Assembly (NCBI GenBank): GCA_033439685.1 | Contig: JAUEDM010000004.1 | Span: forward strand, 3,038,001 to 3,102,000 | Source: Apodospora peruviana | Taxonomy: Eukaryota; Ascomycota; Sordariomycetes; Sordariales; Lasiosphaeriaceae | Direction: 5' to 3' | Length of the DNA: 64,000 nt | Part shown: positions 33,069 to 45,538 of the stretch, piece after piece | Layout: each line of letters starts with the position of its first letter | Position numbering within the stretch: the stretch's first letter is position 1 | Translations under genes and position numbers: made by a program | The notes under the pieces: model-generated | Seen by the model: the letters and a program-made list of their open reading frames with translations, nothing else | Told to the model about the DNA's origin: nothing | Database searches by the model: none

Positions 33069-36000
33069 ATGTCGTTTCTAGAGCAGTCCTACAGTTTGGT
33101 CAAGGACAGCGCCTCCGATGGCACTCCGACTATGTCTGAGCTCCGGACCCAGCTGGAGAAGGGCACCGACGAGTCCAAGGTCGAGACGATGAAGCGCATC
33201 TTGACCATCATGCTCAATGGCGATCCTCTACCCCAACTGCTCATGCATATCATCCGATTCGTCATGCCTTCAAAGTCTAAGCCTCTGAAGAAGCTCCTCT
33301 ACTTTTACTACGAGATCTGCCCCAAGCTTGATGCCCAAGGGAAGCTCAAGCAGGAGTTCATCCTGGTATGGTAAGTCATGTCATCACTGGTACTCTCCAT
33401 TGGCCAACCTCACATTTTGACTTTTCCTTTCAGTAACGGTATCCGGAATGATCTACAACATGCGAACGAATACATTCGAGGCAACACTCTGCGCTTCCTC
33501 TGCAAGCTCCGCGAGCCCGAGCTCCTAGAACCTCTCCTGTCGTCTGCTCGCTCCTGTCTCGAACACCGCCACGCCTACGTACGGAAGAATGCGGTTTTTG
33601 CTGTGGCTTCCATCCATCAACACTCGCCGTCGATGATCCCCGACGCTGCCGACCTTATTGCTACATTCCTCGAAGGCGAGAGCGACCCGACGTGCAAGAG
33701 GAACGGCTTCGCGGCCTTGGCCAGCATTAGTCATGACAAGGCGTTGGCATACCTTAGCACAGTGTTTGACGGAATCCCGAATGCGGAGGAGCTTCTGCAA
33801 CTCGTTGAGCTCGAGTTTATCCGCAAGGACGCTGTCCAGAACCCACAGCACAAAGCTCGCTATCTCCGCCTGATCTTTGATCTTCTGGAGGCTGGCGCAT
33901 CGACTGTTGTATACGAAGCCGCATCATCCCTCACGGCTCTTACCAACAACCCGGTCGCCGTGAAAGCTGCCGCGGCCAAATTTATTGAATTGGCAATTAA
34001 GGAGGCGGATAACAATGTGAAGCTCATTGTTCTAGACCGTGTTGACCAGCTTCGGAAGAAGAACGAGGGCATTTTGGATGACCTTATTATGGAGGTGTTG
34101 CGCGTGCTCTCCAGCCCCGATATTGATGTGCGGAGAAAGGCTCTTGCTATTGCCTTGGAGATGGTCTCGAGCAAAAATGTCGAGGAGGTTGTCCTCCTTC
34201 TCAAGAAGGAGCTTTCCAAGACCGTCGACCAGGAGTACGAAAAGAACAGCGAATACCGCCAGCTCCTCATTCACTCCATCCATCAATGCGCAATCAAGTT
34301 CTCCGAGGTCGCTGCTAGTGTGGTCGAGCTTTTGATGGACTTCATTGCCGATTTTAACAACACATCCGCAGTCGATGTTATCAACTTCGTGAAGGAAGTT
34401 GTAGAGAAGTTCCCTAAGCTTCGCCCGGCGATTGTCCAGAGGCTAGTGGAGACACTCAGCGAAGTGCGTGCTGGTAAGGTCTATCGTGGAATCCTCTGGA
34501 TTGTGGGTGAATACTCGCTCGACGAGAAGGATATCCGGGAGGCTTGGAAAAGAATCCGCTCTAGCTTGGGTGAGATCCCAATCCTAGACTCTGAGCAACG
34601 GCTGCTGGACAGTGTGGAGGGCGAGGATGGTGAGAAGGACAAAGATCAGGTCAACGGCCACTCCAAGACCGTCCCGACTGGCTCTCGGAGAGTTCTCGCC
34701 GACGGCACATACGCAACCGAGACTGCTCTGACCAGCCAGGGTTCAGCTGCTGCAAAGTTGGAGGCTGTCAAGGCTTCCCAGAAACCACCTCTCAGGCAAC
34801 TCATTCTAGATGGCGACTATTACTTGGCAACCGTTCTTTCAGCAACCCTCACCAAACTTGTCATGCGCCACTCCGAGATCTCTTCCGAAGCTGGACGTAC
34901 GAATGCTCTCCGGGCCGAGGCGATGCTTATCATGATATCTATTATTCGTGTGGGCCAGTCCAAGTTTGTCAAAGCGCCGATCGACGAAGACTCTGTGGAC
35001 CGCATAATGAGCTGTGTGCGCTCGCTTGCCGAATTCAGCGAACACAAGGAGCTCGAGACAGTCTACCTTGATGACACAAGGAAGGCCTTCCGAGCAATGG
35101 TCCAGGTTGAGGAGAAGAAGCGGGCAGCGAAGGAGGCATATGAAAAGGCTAAGACGGCTGTCCAGGTCGACGATGTTGTTTCTATCCGCCAGCTTTCCAA
35201 GAAGAACGTCGGCGACGGGACCGACACAGTTGAGCTTGATCTGGAGCGGGCAACCGGCGGCGATAGTGCCGCTGCCGAGGATCTCTCTGGCAAGCTTAGC
35301 AGGGTCGTACAGCTTACGGGCTTCTCCGACCCTGTGTACGCCGAGGCGTATGTCAAAGTCCACCAGTTCGACATTGTTCTCGACGTTCTCCTGGTCAACC
35401 AGACCACCGATACCCTCCAAAACTTGTCGGTGGAGTTTGCGACTCTGGGAGACCTCAAGGTCGTCGAACGGCCAACGACGCAGAACCTCGGGCCTCACGA
35501 TTTCGCAAACGTGCAATGTACGATTAAGGTCTCGTCGACCGATACGGGCGTCATCTTCGGTAATGTCGTGTATGACGGTGCCCATTCGACCGACACCAAC
35601 GTCGTTATCCTCAACGATCTCCATGTCGACATCATGGATTACATCCAACCCGCCACGTGCACAGAGACGCAGTTCCGGAACATGTGGACCGAGTTTGAGT
35701 GGGAGAACAAGGTGAATATCAACAGCAAGGCCAAGACGCTGCGGGACTTCTTGGACCAGCTGATGGCGTGCACCAACATGAACTGCCTCACGCCGGAGGC
35801 CAGTTTGAAGGGTGATTGCCAGTTCTTGAGCGCGAATCTTTATGCCAGGAGTGTATTCGGTATGTTACCCTCTGTTCTTGACTTCAGGTAACACATTTTG
35901 GCTAACCGATGAATGATACTAGGCGAGGACGCATTAGCAAATTTGAGTATAGAGAAGGAGGGCGAGGATGGACCGATCACTGGTTTCGTGAGGATACGCA

Positions 36001-36071
36001 GCAGGTCGCAAGGGTTAGCGCTGAGTCTGGGATCTCTCAAGGGCTTGAACAAGATTGGTTCAACTGCTTGA
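33069..36071 (+). CDS. SEC26: Coatomer subunit beta (beta-COP)
   Basis: Scaffold subunit of the COPI coat for Golgi-to-ER transport. Three exons (33069-33370, 33434-35859, 35923-36071) give 958 residues, matching yeast and animal beta-COP. The N-terminal adaptin-like HEAT solenoid begins [18 protein letters not shown]. It includes [20 protein letters not shown] and [17 protein letters not shown] charged linker is followed by the appendage with [20 protein letters not shown] and [20 protein letters not shown]. The last exon encodes [14 protein letters not shown] and ends GLNKIGSTA. Gene structure and codon use are ordinary. Confidence 0.98.
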
Positions 36072-36996
36072 GGATGATGCTGGGATGGACGGTGGATGTT
36101 GAAATGAGATATTTTTATGTACGCATTCAAAGCAAGCTAAAAGGAATTGTTTGTGATCAGTGGCGGTGAAGTGGCGGTTGGTGTTGTGTGATAATTCGCC
36201 TACCCGGCAGTCTAGCTTGCTGGTATAGAGTGGGGATGAGTCCTGCTCGTGATATATATCAGTTACATGACTGGACATACATAAAGCTCCGCAAGCCACT
36301 GGAGGAGACAGAGATGACGGGCTGAAGGTAGCGTGAGGTATCGGGTTTGTTTGTTGAGGAGTTGCAAGAATTATTGGAAGATTAAAAAAAAAATTATTAT
36401 TTGTTTACTCGATGAGGCGGCTATCATTACAGGTGCCCACCTAACTAAGGTACCTTCCCATGTTGAGGAATGTATCGCAATGATCGTGCGCTGTGAGCAA
36501 GCAATGTAGGAATCAAGACGCCGCCACCGAGTATATCAAACCCAAAAGAACACCGCACTGCACCGTACCCCGACGTACCAATCGTGGCGGATCGTTTGAC
36601 ACGTTTCATGAAAAGATTAGAATACAGATATTGTGATAAATGGTGATAGTAGCAGATACGCGGGAGAGGCAGAGCCATCAGATTAAGAAGTGTAATAGAA
36701 TCGTAGATAGATAAGATCATAATTGCCGCCCACGCTGTCCGTCCATGTCGACGACTGGGAAATGGGGTATAGGGGGTATCTTTCCAGTCAAGGAAAATTT
36801 TGGTAGCATGCTATGGTGTGCGTGTGGTAGTCGTGGGCTGCAACATGAATTGAGAGATGATGCCCTTTTTTGTGTCTCGGAAGTCGAGGGGCGCTATAAA
36901 AGGAAGAGTCCTTTTGCTTGCTGTGGTTTCTCATCAGGTCTATTGTAGTAGTGTGGTTTGTCCGGGAGAGGTACGTTATATAGGCATGACACGGTC
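36072..36996. other. Convergent 3' region of SEC26 and the UBTD-like gene
   Basis: 0.9 kb with only A/T-rich stretches and 3' UTRs; no gene seen. Confidence 0.6.
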
Positions 36997-38201
36997 TTAT
37001 CGATTAAATACCAGAGCGTTGACGACGTGTCCCTGCTTCCAGCCTTGAACCTGCAGTGACGTGTTTTCCTTGAGGATCTTGCCCATGTAGGCTATGCGGA
37101 CCTTTTTTGTCGGAGGGAGCTTGTGTGGAAAGTTAGCAACTCGGCCAGAATAAAGAAGCGCTTGTATGGTACTAGATAGACTGTACCTGTGCTTCATCGG
37201 CAATATTCCGCGCAATGCTCCGGACAGTTTCCCCCTTGCCCACCAAGACATTAACGTCCCGAGTGCCATCGCTCAGTCGTGCTCGGATCGTAATCTGGTC
37301 ACGCACATCCGCCACAGCCTTGCCTTTTTCCTCCCGCCGGCGCTCCGCCTCGTCTTCTGGGTCAGCTTCGCCCTCTTCAGCGGTTTCCTCGCCGGCAGTC
37401 AAGTCCGCCTTGACATCCCCGAGATCAGCATTATTATCGTCGACGTCGTCTTCTTCGCACGGTGTTGCGAGATTTAGCGGGTCCGAGACGATATGTTCTG
37501 GAAGCGAGTAATAGTTGCCCAGCGCATCGTAGGCTCCTTGAGCCAAATCCCCGGTGGGTAGCGTAATGTCGGCGGCGGTGAGGATACTCTGCGCCGTGGC
37601 GAGCGCTATGGCGGGGTCCTCCTCGCTTTCGCCTTGTGAGGATGACAAGCCGCCGTCAGCGTCGCCGCCGCCGCTACTCCGCGCAGCTGCGTCGGCTACC
37701 CAGAGAACCTCGAGCACGGCCCGTAGAGTCTGCCATATCTCCTGCCGGCCGGCAACTCGTGTGTCAAAGAACTCGGCCCGCTCCCGTGCCAGAGCTGCGT
37801 GGGTCCAGATCCGGTTGTGGCTGCTCCATTCGTGCCGTCGCAGCGGCTTGTTGATGTGCTGCGCGAGTGGTTGGGTATGGTGGTGGTGTCGGTGCCGTAG
37901 TCGTGGGCCACCAGAGGCCGGGGAGGGGAGAGGATCGTCGGTGACGACTTGGGAGCTGGCTGCACCCGTGGTCTGTTGGGCCTCGTTGATGGCGCGCGCC
38001 GAGCCGGACGCGCCGACGCCGCCAGGGTAGGGGGAATTGGGGCCCGAAGGGCGAGATGCGCAGCAGCCCTGCGAGGAAGAAAGTGCATTAGCCTTCGGAT
38101 TGATGTTGGCTGGTCGGCTTGCAGGAAGCCGAGATCAGACGAGGGATGGCAGCTGTAAGGATTGTCGCTGCAGAGAGACGGGATGGAAAAGAACGTACCA
38201 T
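36997..38201 (-). CDS. UBTD-like protein with C-terminal ubiquitin fold
   Basis: Three coding exons: the ATG alone (38199-38201), 37187-38068, and 36997-37119, total 335 residues. The splice directly after ATG yields MGCCASRPSGPN, a strong N-myristoylation signal with two adjacent Cys for palmitoylation, as in animal UBTD1/2. The conserved N-terminal domain contains INKPLRRHEWSSHNRIWTHA and REFFDTRV-like ERAEFFDTRVAGRQEIWQTL. A Glu/Asp-rich linker precedes the ubiquitin-like fold, from QITIRARLSDGTRDVNVLVG to KKVRIAYMGKILKENTSLQV. Animal relatives bind E2 enzymes; membrane-tethered ubiquitin adaptor function here is an inference. Confidence 0.88.
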
Positions 38202-39802
38202 CTCGGTCGAGCCCCTCGGAAAGTCAGGGACACTCGCCGGCCAGTTTTCACGATTTCGCGCCCGTTGCGGCTGCTCGACTCATTCGTTCGCCCGAATGAC
38301 TATCTCATGGCGGACGGCAGCCGGTAGACGGGAGCCGGAGGGCTTATCTCGATAACGCCCTTGAGAGGAAAATCCGATGCACGACCCGACGCCTGTCTTG
38401 AAAGGTTTATCCTTTCCTTGAGAACGACGAACCTTCACCTCCGCCCGGTAACGAAGCAGAGAGATTGAGAGAGGCGGCAGTGCGGAGGAATGCAGTGTTG
38501 GTGTTACCAGCTGAGATGGTCGTTGTCGACAGGAGACCGCTATTGGCTTATGGCAGCCCAGCGACACCTCACACGGCGTCGGCAGGCAGGCAGGCTAGGC
38601 TAGGCTATTTTTGTCTCTTTGGGAGACCCCCGCGGGGCGCGCGATGGTCAGCTAAGGGGCTTGGTGTCGTGCTGGAAGCCGATTAGCTGATGCAAAACTT
38701 AGAGTCGTGGGATAAAGATCGAGACGAGAGGGGGTTTCAGTGGATCGTCGGGGATGTACAGAAAGATATATTGGACTGGCTGTACAATTGACCATTTCGG
38801 TACTGCAGACAGATTCATGACAGGATGACGTTGATGAAGGGTAAGATCGCAACTGTGTGATGTGTGCTGCATTCAATTAAAGTCGGACAGCGCCCAAGCT
38901 CCCTCGGCGGCGTGGGCGCGATGGGCAGGAGACCCCTGTCCGGAGCAATCTGGCGTGCTGGGACGGGAAGTGGGGTCACGCTAGCAAGTAACAGCTATGG
39001 CGGCGATTCTGGCCCGCTGTTGTTAGTGCTCATGATGGATCCCCATCCCCCCCTGTCCCGCTTTCAGCCTCACTTCAAGCTGCTCAGGAGACTCAACCAC
39101 AGCTGTTTGCACATTCCCATATCAGTTGTGACTGACCGGAAGTCGTTAGGTAAGGTATTGAACTTTAAAAGCTGATAGGGACATAAATTGAGGGGATTAG
39201 TTGCATTGTGGACAGAAGTAGACAGGCTGGGAAACCAACCAGATCGTTGATAATTTCCAGCTTGACATCAGGCTCTGATTCACTTATAAGAAGATCAAGA
39301 TATAGGTTTCAGTGATTAGTTAGTTATGTAACTGACGGAAAGGTGCTTTTATGTCCAGACCATGGCTTGGCAAGTAAATTTACTGATGTTTTAATTCCCG
39401 GCAGAGCTATTCTCTGGGCTGAATTCAATTATTACAATTTTGAATCCAAGAGGAGGCGTCGAGGCATAATGGCATATTCAAGGGCATCCATAATACCTAG
39501 AGGTACCTAGGTAGGCAGATGGGACTGACACTTGCCACACTTCCCAGCAGTCGGTAGCTACCGACCTATCACCACCGTTGCGCTTATATAGTTGACTTCT
39601 AGCGGCAGCATGCAATCAATTGGGGTATCGTCGGCAGTGTCAGGCAGATTTCGGATGCTTTTTTGGGACTCGCCGACTCTGCTCTTTTCGGTCCATACAT
39701 GGTCATCTTTAGCTTTAAAAAACCCACCTCAAACACGAAGCCTCACGATTGTCCTCCTTGCTTGTCCTCCGACTCCGTGCTAGCCTATTCAAACCCAGAG
39801 CC
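38202..39802. other. Intergenic 1.6 kb
   Basis: Holds the UBTD-like gene promoter and short degenerate repeats (GGCA and GGCTA units near 38580-38606). No gene found. Confidence 0.55.
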
Positions 39803-41987
39803 ATGTCTTTTGGATGGTCGATAGGCGATATCGCCGCGGCCGTCAAGTTCATCCGCGATCTCATTCACACTCTTGACAGCGTCCATGGGGCTGCCAGTGA
39901 CTACCGCGAGACCGTCGACTTCCTTCGCTCATTGAGCCGTGTCCTGGAACCGTTGGGGGCACACTCGACTTGGATCCAATATCCATCATACGGCCAAGAC
40001 ATTGCGGAACAAGTCAACTTTATCAAAATACCTGTTGAGCAGTTTTCTTGAGCGCGTTCGTAAGTACGAGCCCACCCTCGGTCACCGAGCAAAATCAGGC
40101 CACTCCCGACAGTTCATTGCAAAGCTCAAGTTCCACTATTCATCAATAGGACGGCATGTCAAATCTCTTCGCGACAAGCTTGAGAATCATATGCGAATTT
40201 TGGACACTTTGATTGGCCGTTTGACTTTGTACGATCCAAGACTCCTTTTAATCCGTCGTTTGAACACGAGGGAAGAGTACTGACTAACCCTGGCGAAAAG
40301 AGATGTGATGTTAACGATGAAGAGGACAATACCGCAACATCTACGAGACGAGCTTGATCGAAAGACACCGACTGAGCTTATTGTTGCTATCAAATCGACT
40401 TTGGAATCAACCGCTGATCGTTCTCGCGGCATCGCGTGCCCAGACAAGTTACAGAGCATGCTATCAGCTACAATACGCAGCGAGCTGTCACAGGGTATTA
40501 CCGGTATGGCGCATCAACTCGAAGCTTTCCGGACCACACCCTCTCGACCCCGAAAGCAGCGATTATTGCATCGTCGAAAGACCGTATTGCGTTCCTCAAA
40601 GCCGAGACAGAACAACTCTCATCCTGGCAATGGCGCAAGCACCGAAACCCAGCTAGACCCGATGCCCCAGAGAGAAATAACTAGGCGCAAAGTCAGGCCG
40701 GAACCACTCCAAGAACCGCAAGTCTACACCATTTCCAGTGCAACACAATAATCACAAAAGACTAATATGCAGATGCGTTTGATTAGTCTTTATCTTGCCT
40801 TTCTATACCTCGCTCTATTCGTCAGGGGTCTCTTGTAAGCCTATCATGCTTCTTTGAGGGTCAGGTATCAATACTGATATGCTTGAACTCTTCCAGCTTG
40901 TCTCTATCTCTCATGGTGCAGCCTTCCCGCGGGTTATCTGCAGTGCTGATTGCGAAGTATCACATCACGTTGCTTGATGCACTGGGAAGGACGAAGGTTC
41001 TCGACTATAATGCATTCCGATATTATCAGGTAATTATGCGCTTGATTTAGATATTAACGTGTTTTCTGTTTGCTTACCTATCTATTCGCCGACTAGGTGC
41101 TGTAGGCATTTCTACAAAACGACTTCAAGGCCCTGCTCGGCTCTGCCTCGGTCGAGAGACGCCGATATGTCCTGCTGCTACAAGGAAACCAATAGGGACA
41201 TCACGTCCAGCAACTGAGCGAGCAAACTTGGTCCGGCCTGGTCAAACCGGGATCTACGGTGACCATGTACATCCGTGAGCACTCAAGCACATATCGGAGT
41301 GTGCAGAAATGCTTGGCAGATGACTGTATGGGAGCATTTGTAAAGATATCAGAGTCCGGCCAATGGCGCTCCATGCGGTGCCCTAGATGCGGTATGGAGG
41401 TTCAGGAGCCCTTACACCACTTCAGTTCTGTATCTCTCAGTGGCCGTCCCACCAGGACGACCGCGAAGCTCGCCGGGAAATCGCACCAAGCGTCAGGGTA
41501 TCACTCCGGGAACGCGGCTCGACAAGTCGGAGCTGGGAATGAGTCCATCCGATTCAAACGAATCATGTTTTATAATTCCTCTCGAAGGCAAGGAGGATCC
41601 CGGAGTATCAGAAAGACCATGGATCTCACACTCGAAGCTGTCATCAAAGTCAATTTTCTGTCCGAAAACGCTATTTGGATTGGGTTTCAGATTCTTGCTT
41701 CTACGAGCTTTGATTTTTCATATATCCGTGCAGACCCACTTGGATATCTTGGCTTTGAATGTTTTCCAATAGAGTCAGCCGTGGAAACCGTGCAGAGTGA
41801 AGTGGAGCCCCTTGGGACTGCCTTTTGTTGTCTGTGGCCTGTGTCTGGTGGACCTCATTTTGTTAGGTTCTACGTTGTTTCTGAGGGTTGTTTGGGGGCT
41901 GCAGCAATCCTTGGTGGTCGATTTTTGGCTGTTTTAGGATATGACGGTGACACAGCAATACCTGAATGGTATTCGCAGCTGTCCTAG
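39803..41987 (+). pseudogene. Broken fungal ubiquitin-like-domain (ULD_2-type) gene
   Basis: Starts like members of a large fungal family with MSFGWSIGDIAAAVKFIRDL and DYRETVDFLRSLSRVLEPL. Order is kept: coiled region (FLERVRKYEPTLGHRAKSGH), long helix (TIPQHLRDELDRKTPTELIV), and the ubiquitin-like part (YHITLLDALGRTKVLDYNAF, QTWSGLVKPGSTVTMYIRE) with a later Cys pair (RCPRCGMEV). It is disrupted by an extra T in the TTTT run near 40043, a frame change near 40540, a TAG at 41104-41106 right after a splice, and another TAG near 41193. These lesions make a full-length product impossible without correction. The 3' boundary is approximate. Confidence 0.7.
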
Positions 41988-42315
41988 GGAGAACAACATG
42001 TCGTGGGTCGTGCCTGCGGTGTAACCGACCCGAGACCTTCTCTAGCATTTGAAGATTAATATAGTTAATCTCTAGTGATGAAAGTTGTCACCGAAAGAAA
42101 CACAGAACGTGATCCTTAGTCTTCTTAAAGAGGAGGTACATTAACGTGGCTAACGTACTCGTTCCGTCGTTCTGATATTGTCGATGACTTGGATATAATC
42201 TGCTCTGTCATTCTATGACGTCCCATCCCGTCGGGTCGTTCATCTGCTCGTAGAGGCCAAAATTAGAAGGTTATTTCATTTAGAAACACCCTAAAACAGG
42301 CAAACTCGTAATCAG
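41988..42315. other. Short intergenic spacer
   Basis: Nothing recognisable; 3' flank of the FMN reductase gene. Confidence 0.5.
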
Positions 42316-42924
42316 TTAGTCCTTCGGTTGTGCCAGCACCGCCTTAATCTCCTCCACTTGATTCAAAATCTCCTGCTTCCCGGCTCCCTCATCCCACAAC
42401 TTCAGCGTATCCTCCCCAAGAACGCCCTCGTTAATAGCAGCAAAAATATCCGTTCCCGGTGCAAACGCCAGCATCACCTTGGTCGCAGCCACCTTCATCT
42501 TCATGACGTTCTCCAAGCTCCAGCACAGGTGCTCGTTGGCCCTGTTCCCGCCCTTTGTGCCATAACTGATAACAGCCACCGGCTTGCCCGGCCACTCGTT
42601 GTACAGATAGTCGACTGCGTTCTTGGTGCCACCCGCCAAGCTGCCGTTGTACTCGGGGACGACAAAAATATAACCCTGGAAGGAGGCGATCTTGGCGCTC
42701 CACTTTTTGGAGTGCTCGTGGGTGAACTGCTTCATGGCCGGGACCATGGCCGGCATGACGGGCTCGTCGAACACGGGCAGGTTGTAGTCGGATATGGCGA
42801 TCGGTTCGATCTCGAGGTCATCTGAGGGTCGGGTCTTGAGGATCTCGAGGACCCAGCTCGCCACATCTGAGCCCACCCGCGGGGTGCGGGTGCTTCCGGT
42901 TATGAGGGCAATTCTGTTGGCCAT
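42316..42924 (-). CDS. NADPH-dependent FMN reductase, flavodoxin-like fold
   Basis: Single-exon 202-residue enzyme that reduces FMN or quinones with NADPH. The phosphate-binding loop is [17 protein letters not shown], and the flavin ring loop has [20 protein letters not shown], both typical of the family. [10 protein letters not shown] is the second conserved turn. No signal peptide or targeting sequence, so it is probably cytosolic. It is intact although its upstream neighbour is a pseudogene. Confidence 0.92.
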   Translation of the reverse strand: MANRIALITGSTRTPRVGSDVASWVLEILKTRPSDDLEIEPIAISDYNLPVFDEPVMPAMVPAMKQFTHEHSKKWSAKIASFQGYIFVVPEYNGSLAGGTKNAVDYLYNEWPGKPVAVISYGTKGGNRANEHLCWSLENVMKMKVAATKVMLAFAPGTDIFAAINEGVLGEDTLKLWDEGAGKQEILNQVEEIKAVLAQPKD

Positions 42925-43988
42925 GGTTTCGTGATGTTAATTTTATTAAAAATCTTAGGAGTGAGGAAGAGGTTGGTTGGAGGAATAGGGAGCGGCGGAC
43001 GTATTAGTCAAGATAGGAGAGGTCGTTGGCAATCTTGCCACTTCACACGGGCTCTTGGAGGAGGATGACCGTCATTATAACATCTTTTCGGCCAGCCTCA
43101 TTCCCACAGAACTGATTTGTGATTTGTAATCCATCGTGATAAGCCTCAGATTGCCAATTCGCCAAGCGGAGGGTTAACTGCATTTGAAATCAAGCTGCCC
43201 CTGGACAAGCGATAGAATCACGGCACTTGATGCATAAATTGAAATGTAGAGGGAATAGTTGGCGTTTTTTTTTTGGCTTTTGCGGCTAGAGCAAAAGTCT
43301 CCGAAGCTTGTTGTCTCATTGTCCATAGCTGCATAGGAGACCGAACTTGTCGTGGCGGCATGCAGTCGGGTAGATTGAGGCCCGTTTAGCCCGACAAAAG
43401 TCTCCGTCGTGCTTCATGGCCTCCGGACTGATTTCTTAGCATTCATTCCGGACAGGACACACATTCTTCATATCTCGAATGGTCCATAATGAATCACTTT
43501 CGAGTTCCGTCAGCCGTCAGGCTGATTGGTTACCTCGCCAAACCTTCTGATACAAGCAGGCCGACCCGGAACTCGACTGCCGCGGGGAGTCCCGTATCGA
43601 GAATGCAGCAAGTTATAGCTACCTAGACATGAGGAGCATGTGGCAGTGCTGTTACTCCTGGTACTTAAGACGAACGGCGTTTATCCATATGCAGTTTGTC
43701 CTTTCGAATCGCGCTTCCAAGCATCCGTTGGGTAAGTGTGTTGTTGAGTGAGCTTTGAACGTATATCTCGGGGTAGAGACCAAGGCTCATTGAAAATTGA
43801 GGTTGGTGGAAGAATGCCGATGTCAGAGCATCTAACCATCATATAAAACACAACATGACAGTATCTCGCCTGCCTCCCATACACGCCCATCCGAAACGCC
43901 GTTTCCTTATGACGTCCTGTATCCGATTGCCTCCAAACGCCTGGTTGCAAAAGTTCTTGAACCTATAACACAAAGCCTCTTTGCTCCC
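42925..43988. other. Intergenic 1.06 kb
   Basis: FMN reductase promoter and 3' flank of the methyltransferase gene. No gene or repeat recognised. Confidence 0.55.
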
Positions 43989-45099
43989 TCACCAAAGAAA
44001 CCCTCTGCACTTTTTCGTCCCACAGAGACACTTGGTCATGTTCTTCACCTTGGCCGGATCGTGCGCATCCATATCGCCATCCTTTTCCTCGAGCCCATTC
44101 ACATAGTCAAACGTCAGCTCCTCCCCCCTCTCTATGTCCCGTATCGCAAACAGCGCCAGATCATGGATGTGCTTATCCGCGTGATCGCCAACGCGCGCAA
44201 AGATGCGCATGTTCGGCTCGCAGCTGTGATTGATAAACCGCGTCGGCCCGCTCTCCCACTCCCCGTCCACCTCCATAGGGTGGGCCCTTAGCAACGGGTC
44301 CGGCGAGTCCGGGTCCGAGAACTTGTCCAGCGCAAACAGGTACACATCCTTCCGGCGAGCAGAATCGGAATCGGCTCGTCTCCTATCGGCCTCTTCGCTA
44401 GTAATAATCTCCCCCAGGTACCGGTCGACAAACTGTCCCTTTTTTATATCGACGGGGCACCGCACGCCCCAGCCTCTATCTTCAGTCCTGAAAATCTGCA
44501 ACGGAATCGTCCGGCCGCGCTCGACCACCCGGTTGGGACACTCGCGCGAACAGCTGCAATCCTCGTGACACTCATATATAGGCTCGCGGCTGTGGAGAAT
44601 CCTACTCCGCAACAGACCGGCCTTTGGGCCGTGGGAATGGTACGCGAAGCATTTCTGGCGGGGGGGGTTAGCGCCTAGCCGATTTTCGTCGCCGTTTGTG
44701 TCATCCAGCTCCATCTCGTCGAGGCAGTGGCATGTGCTGTACATGCAGTCTTCATCGTCCTCGCAGTCGCAACCCGCCCGGAAGGAGGATTCGGCGACGG
44801 GGACATTCGGCCCGATCCTGGAGTGGTCGATGAATTTGAACTTGGGATTGAGCGCAACCCCGTCGTTGGTCTCGTTGTGGATGGTGATGGGGATCGTTGA
44901 ATGGTTCGCAAATGACCGCAGCTGGCAAAGGTGGCAGGCCTTCTTTTCCTCAGAGTTGGCCTGTAAAGTGGGGACGTTAGATACAGAGAAATGCAGTATG
45001 TAGGCGTGATAACGAGAGATTGGGGGAAGAGTGGATTGTGATGCGCCGTACCTTTGCCCGCCCGTGGTTGAAAAAGTGACGACGTGTCACCTCTTCCAT
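43989..45099 (-). CDS. dim-5: Histone H3 lysine-9 methyltransferase (DIM-5/Clr4/SUV39 type)
   Basis: Lays down H3K9 methylation for heterochromatin and, in Neurospora, for DNA methylation of RIP-mutated repeats. Two exons (45052-45099, 43989-44960) encode 339 residues, nearly the length of DIM-5. The pre-SET zinc cluster has CDCEDDEDCMYSTCHCLDEM and YECHEDCSCSRECPNRV. The SET core has RGWGVRCPVDIKKGQFVDRY, the pseudoknot motif RFINHSCEPNMRIFARVGDH and ELTFDYVNG. Post-SET Cys residues are in KCLCGTKKCRGFLW. No chromodomain is present, as in DIM-5. All zinc-ligand positions look intact. Confidence 0.95.
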
Positions 45100-45538
45100 A
45101 TTTTTTGATTGTCCACTATACCAGATCCTGTGTGAGCAAAGTTGATGGCTTGGTGGTGATCATGATAGAAGGTCTGACTGAAGAAGTTGGGGAGACGCGT
45201 CGCGCGTTCATGGATCGGTCGATTGTGCAGGGATTGAAAGTGGCGGGGAGACGCGGGGGATGGCGGGAAGGCACCTGACTGGAGTGGGTACGGGTTACGG
45301 ATACAGAGCGCTAATTATAGTGGATTAGTGCGTTGAAAGCCTGGGACCTGAACTTGTACATACTTCAAGGACCGGGGTCTAAAATCAGGAGAAAAGACGC
45401 TGAGTTGGCCGAACAGGACGCAGAAGATCGGGGGCCTGGCTATTACAGGAGCTTTCCGAACAGTAGCAACGGCTGTGGCTGAAGCGGAAGCCAGTATTCT
45501 CTCGATACGAGAACGTCATGCCCAGGGGCAGGTAGATT

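Noticed and set aside
34839..35648. Minus-strand 269-codon frame within SEC26
   Set aside because: Antisense shadow of beta-COP coding sequence.
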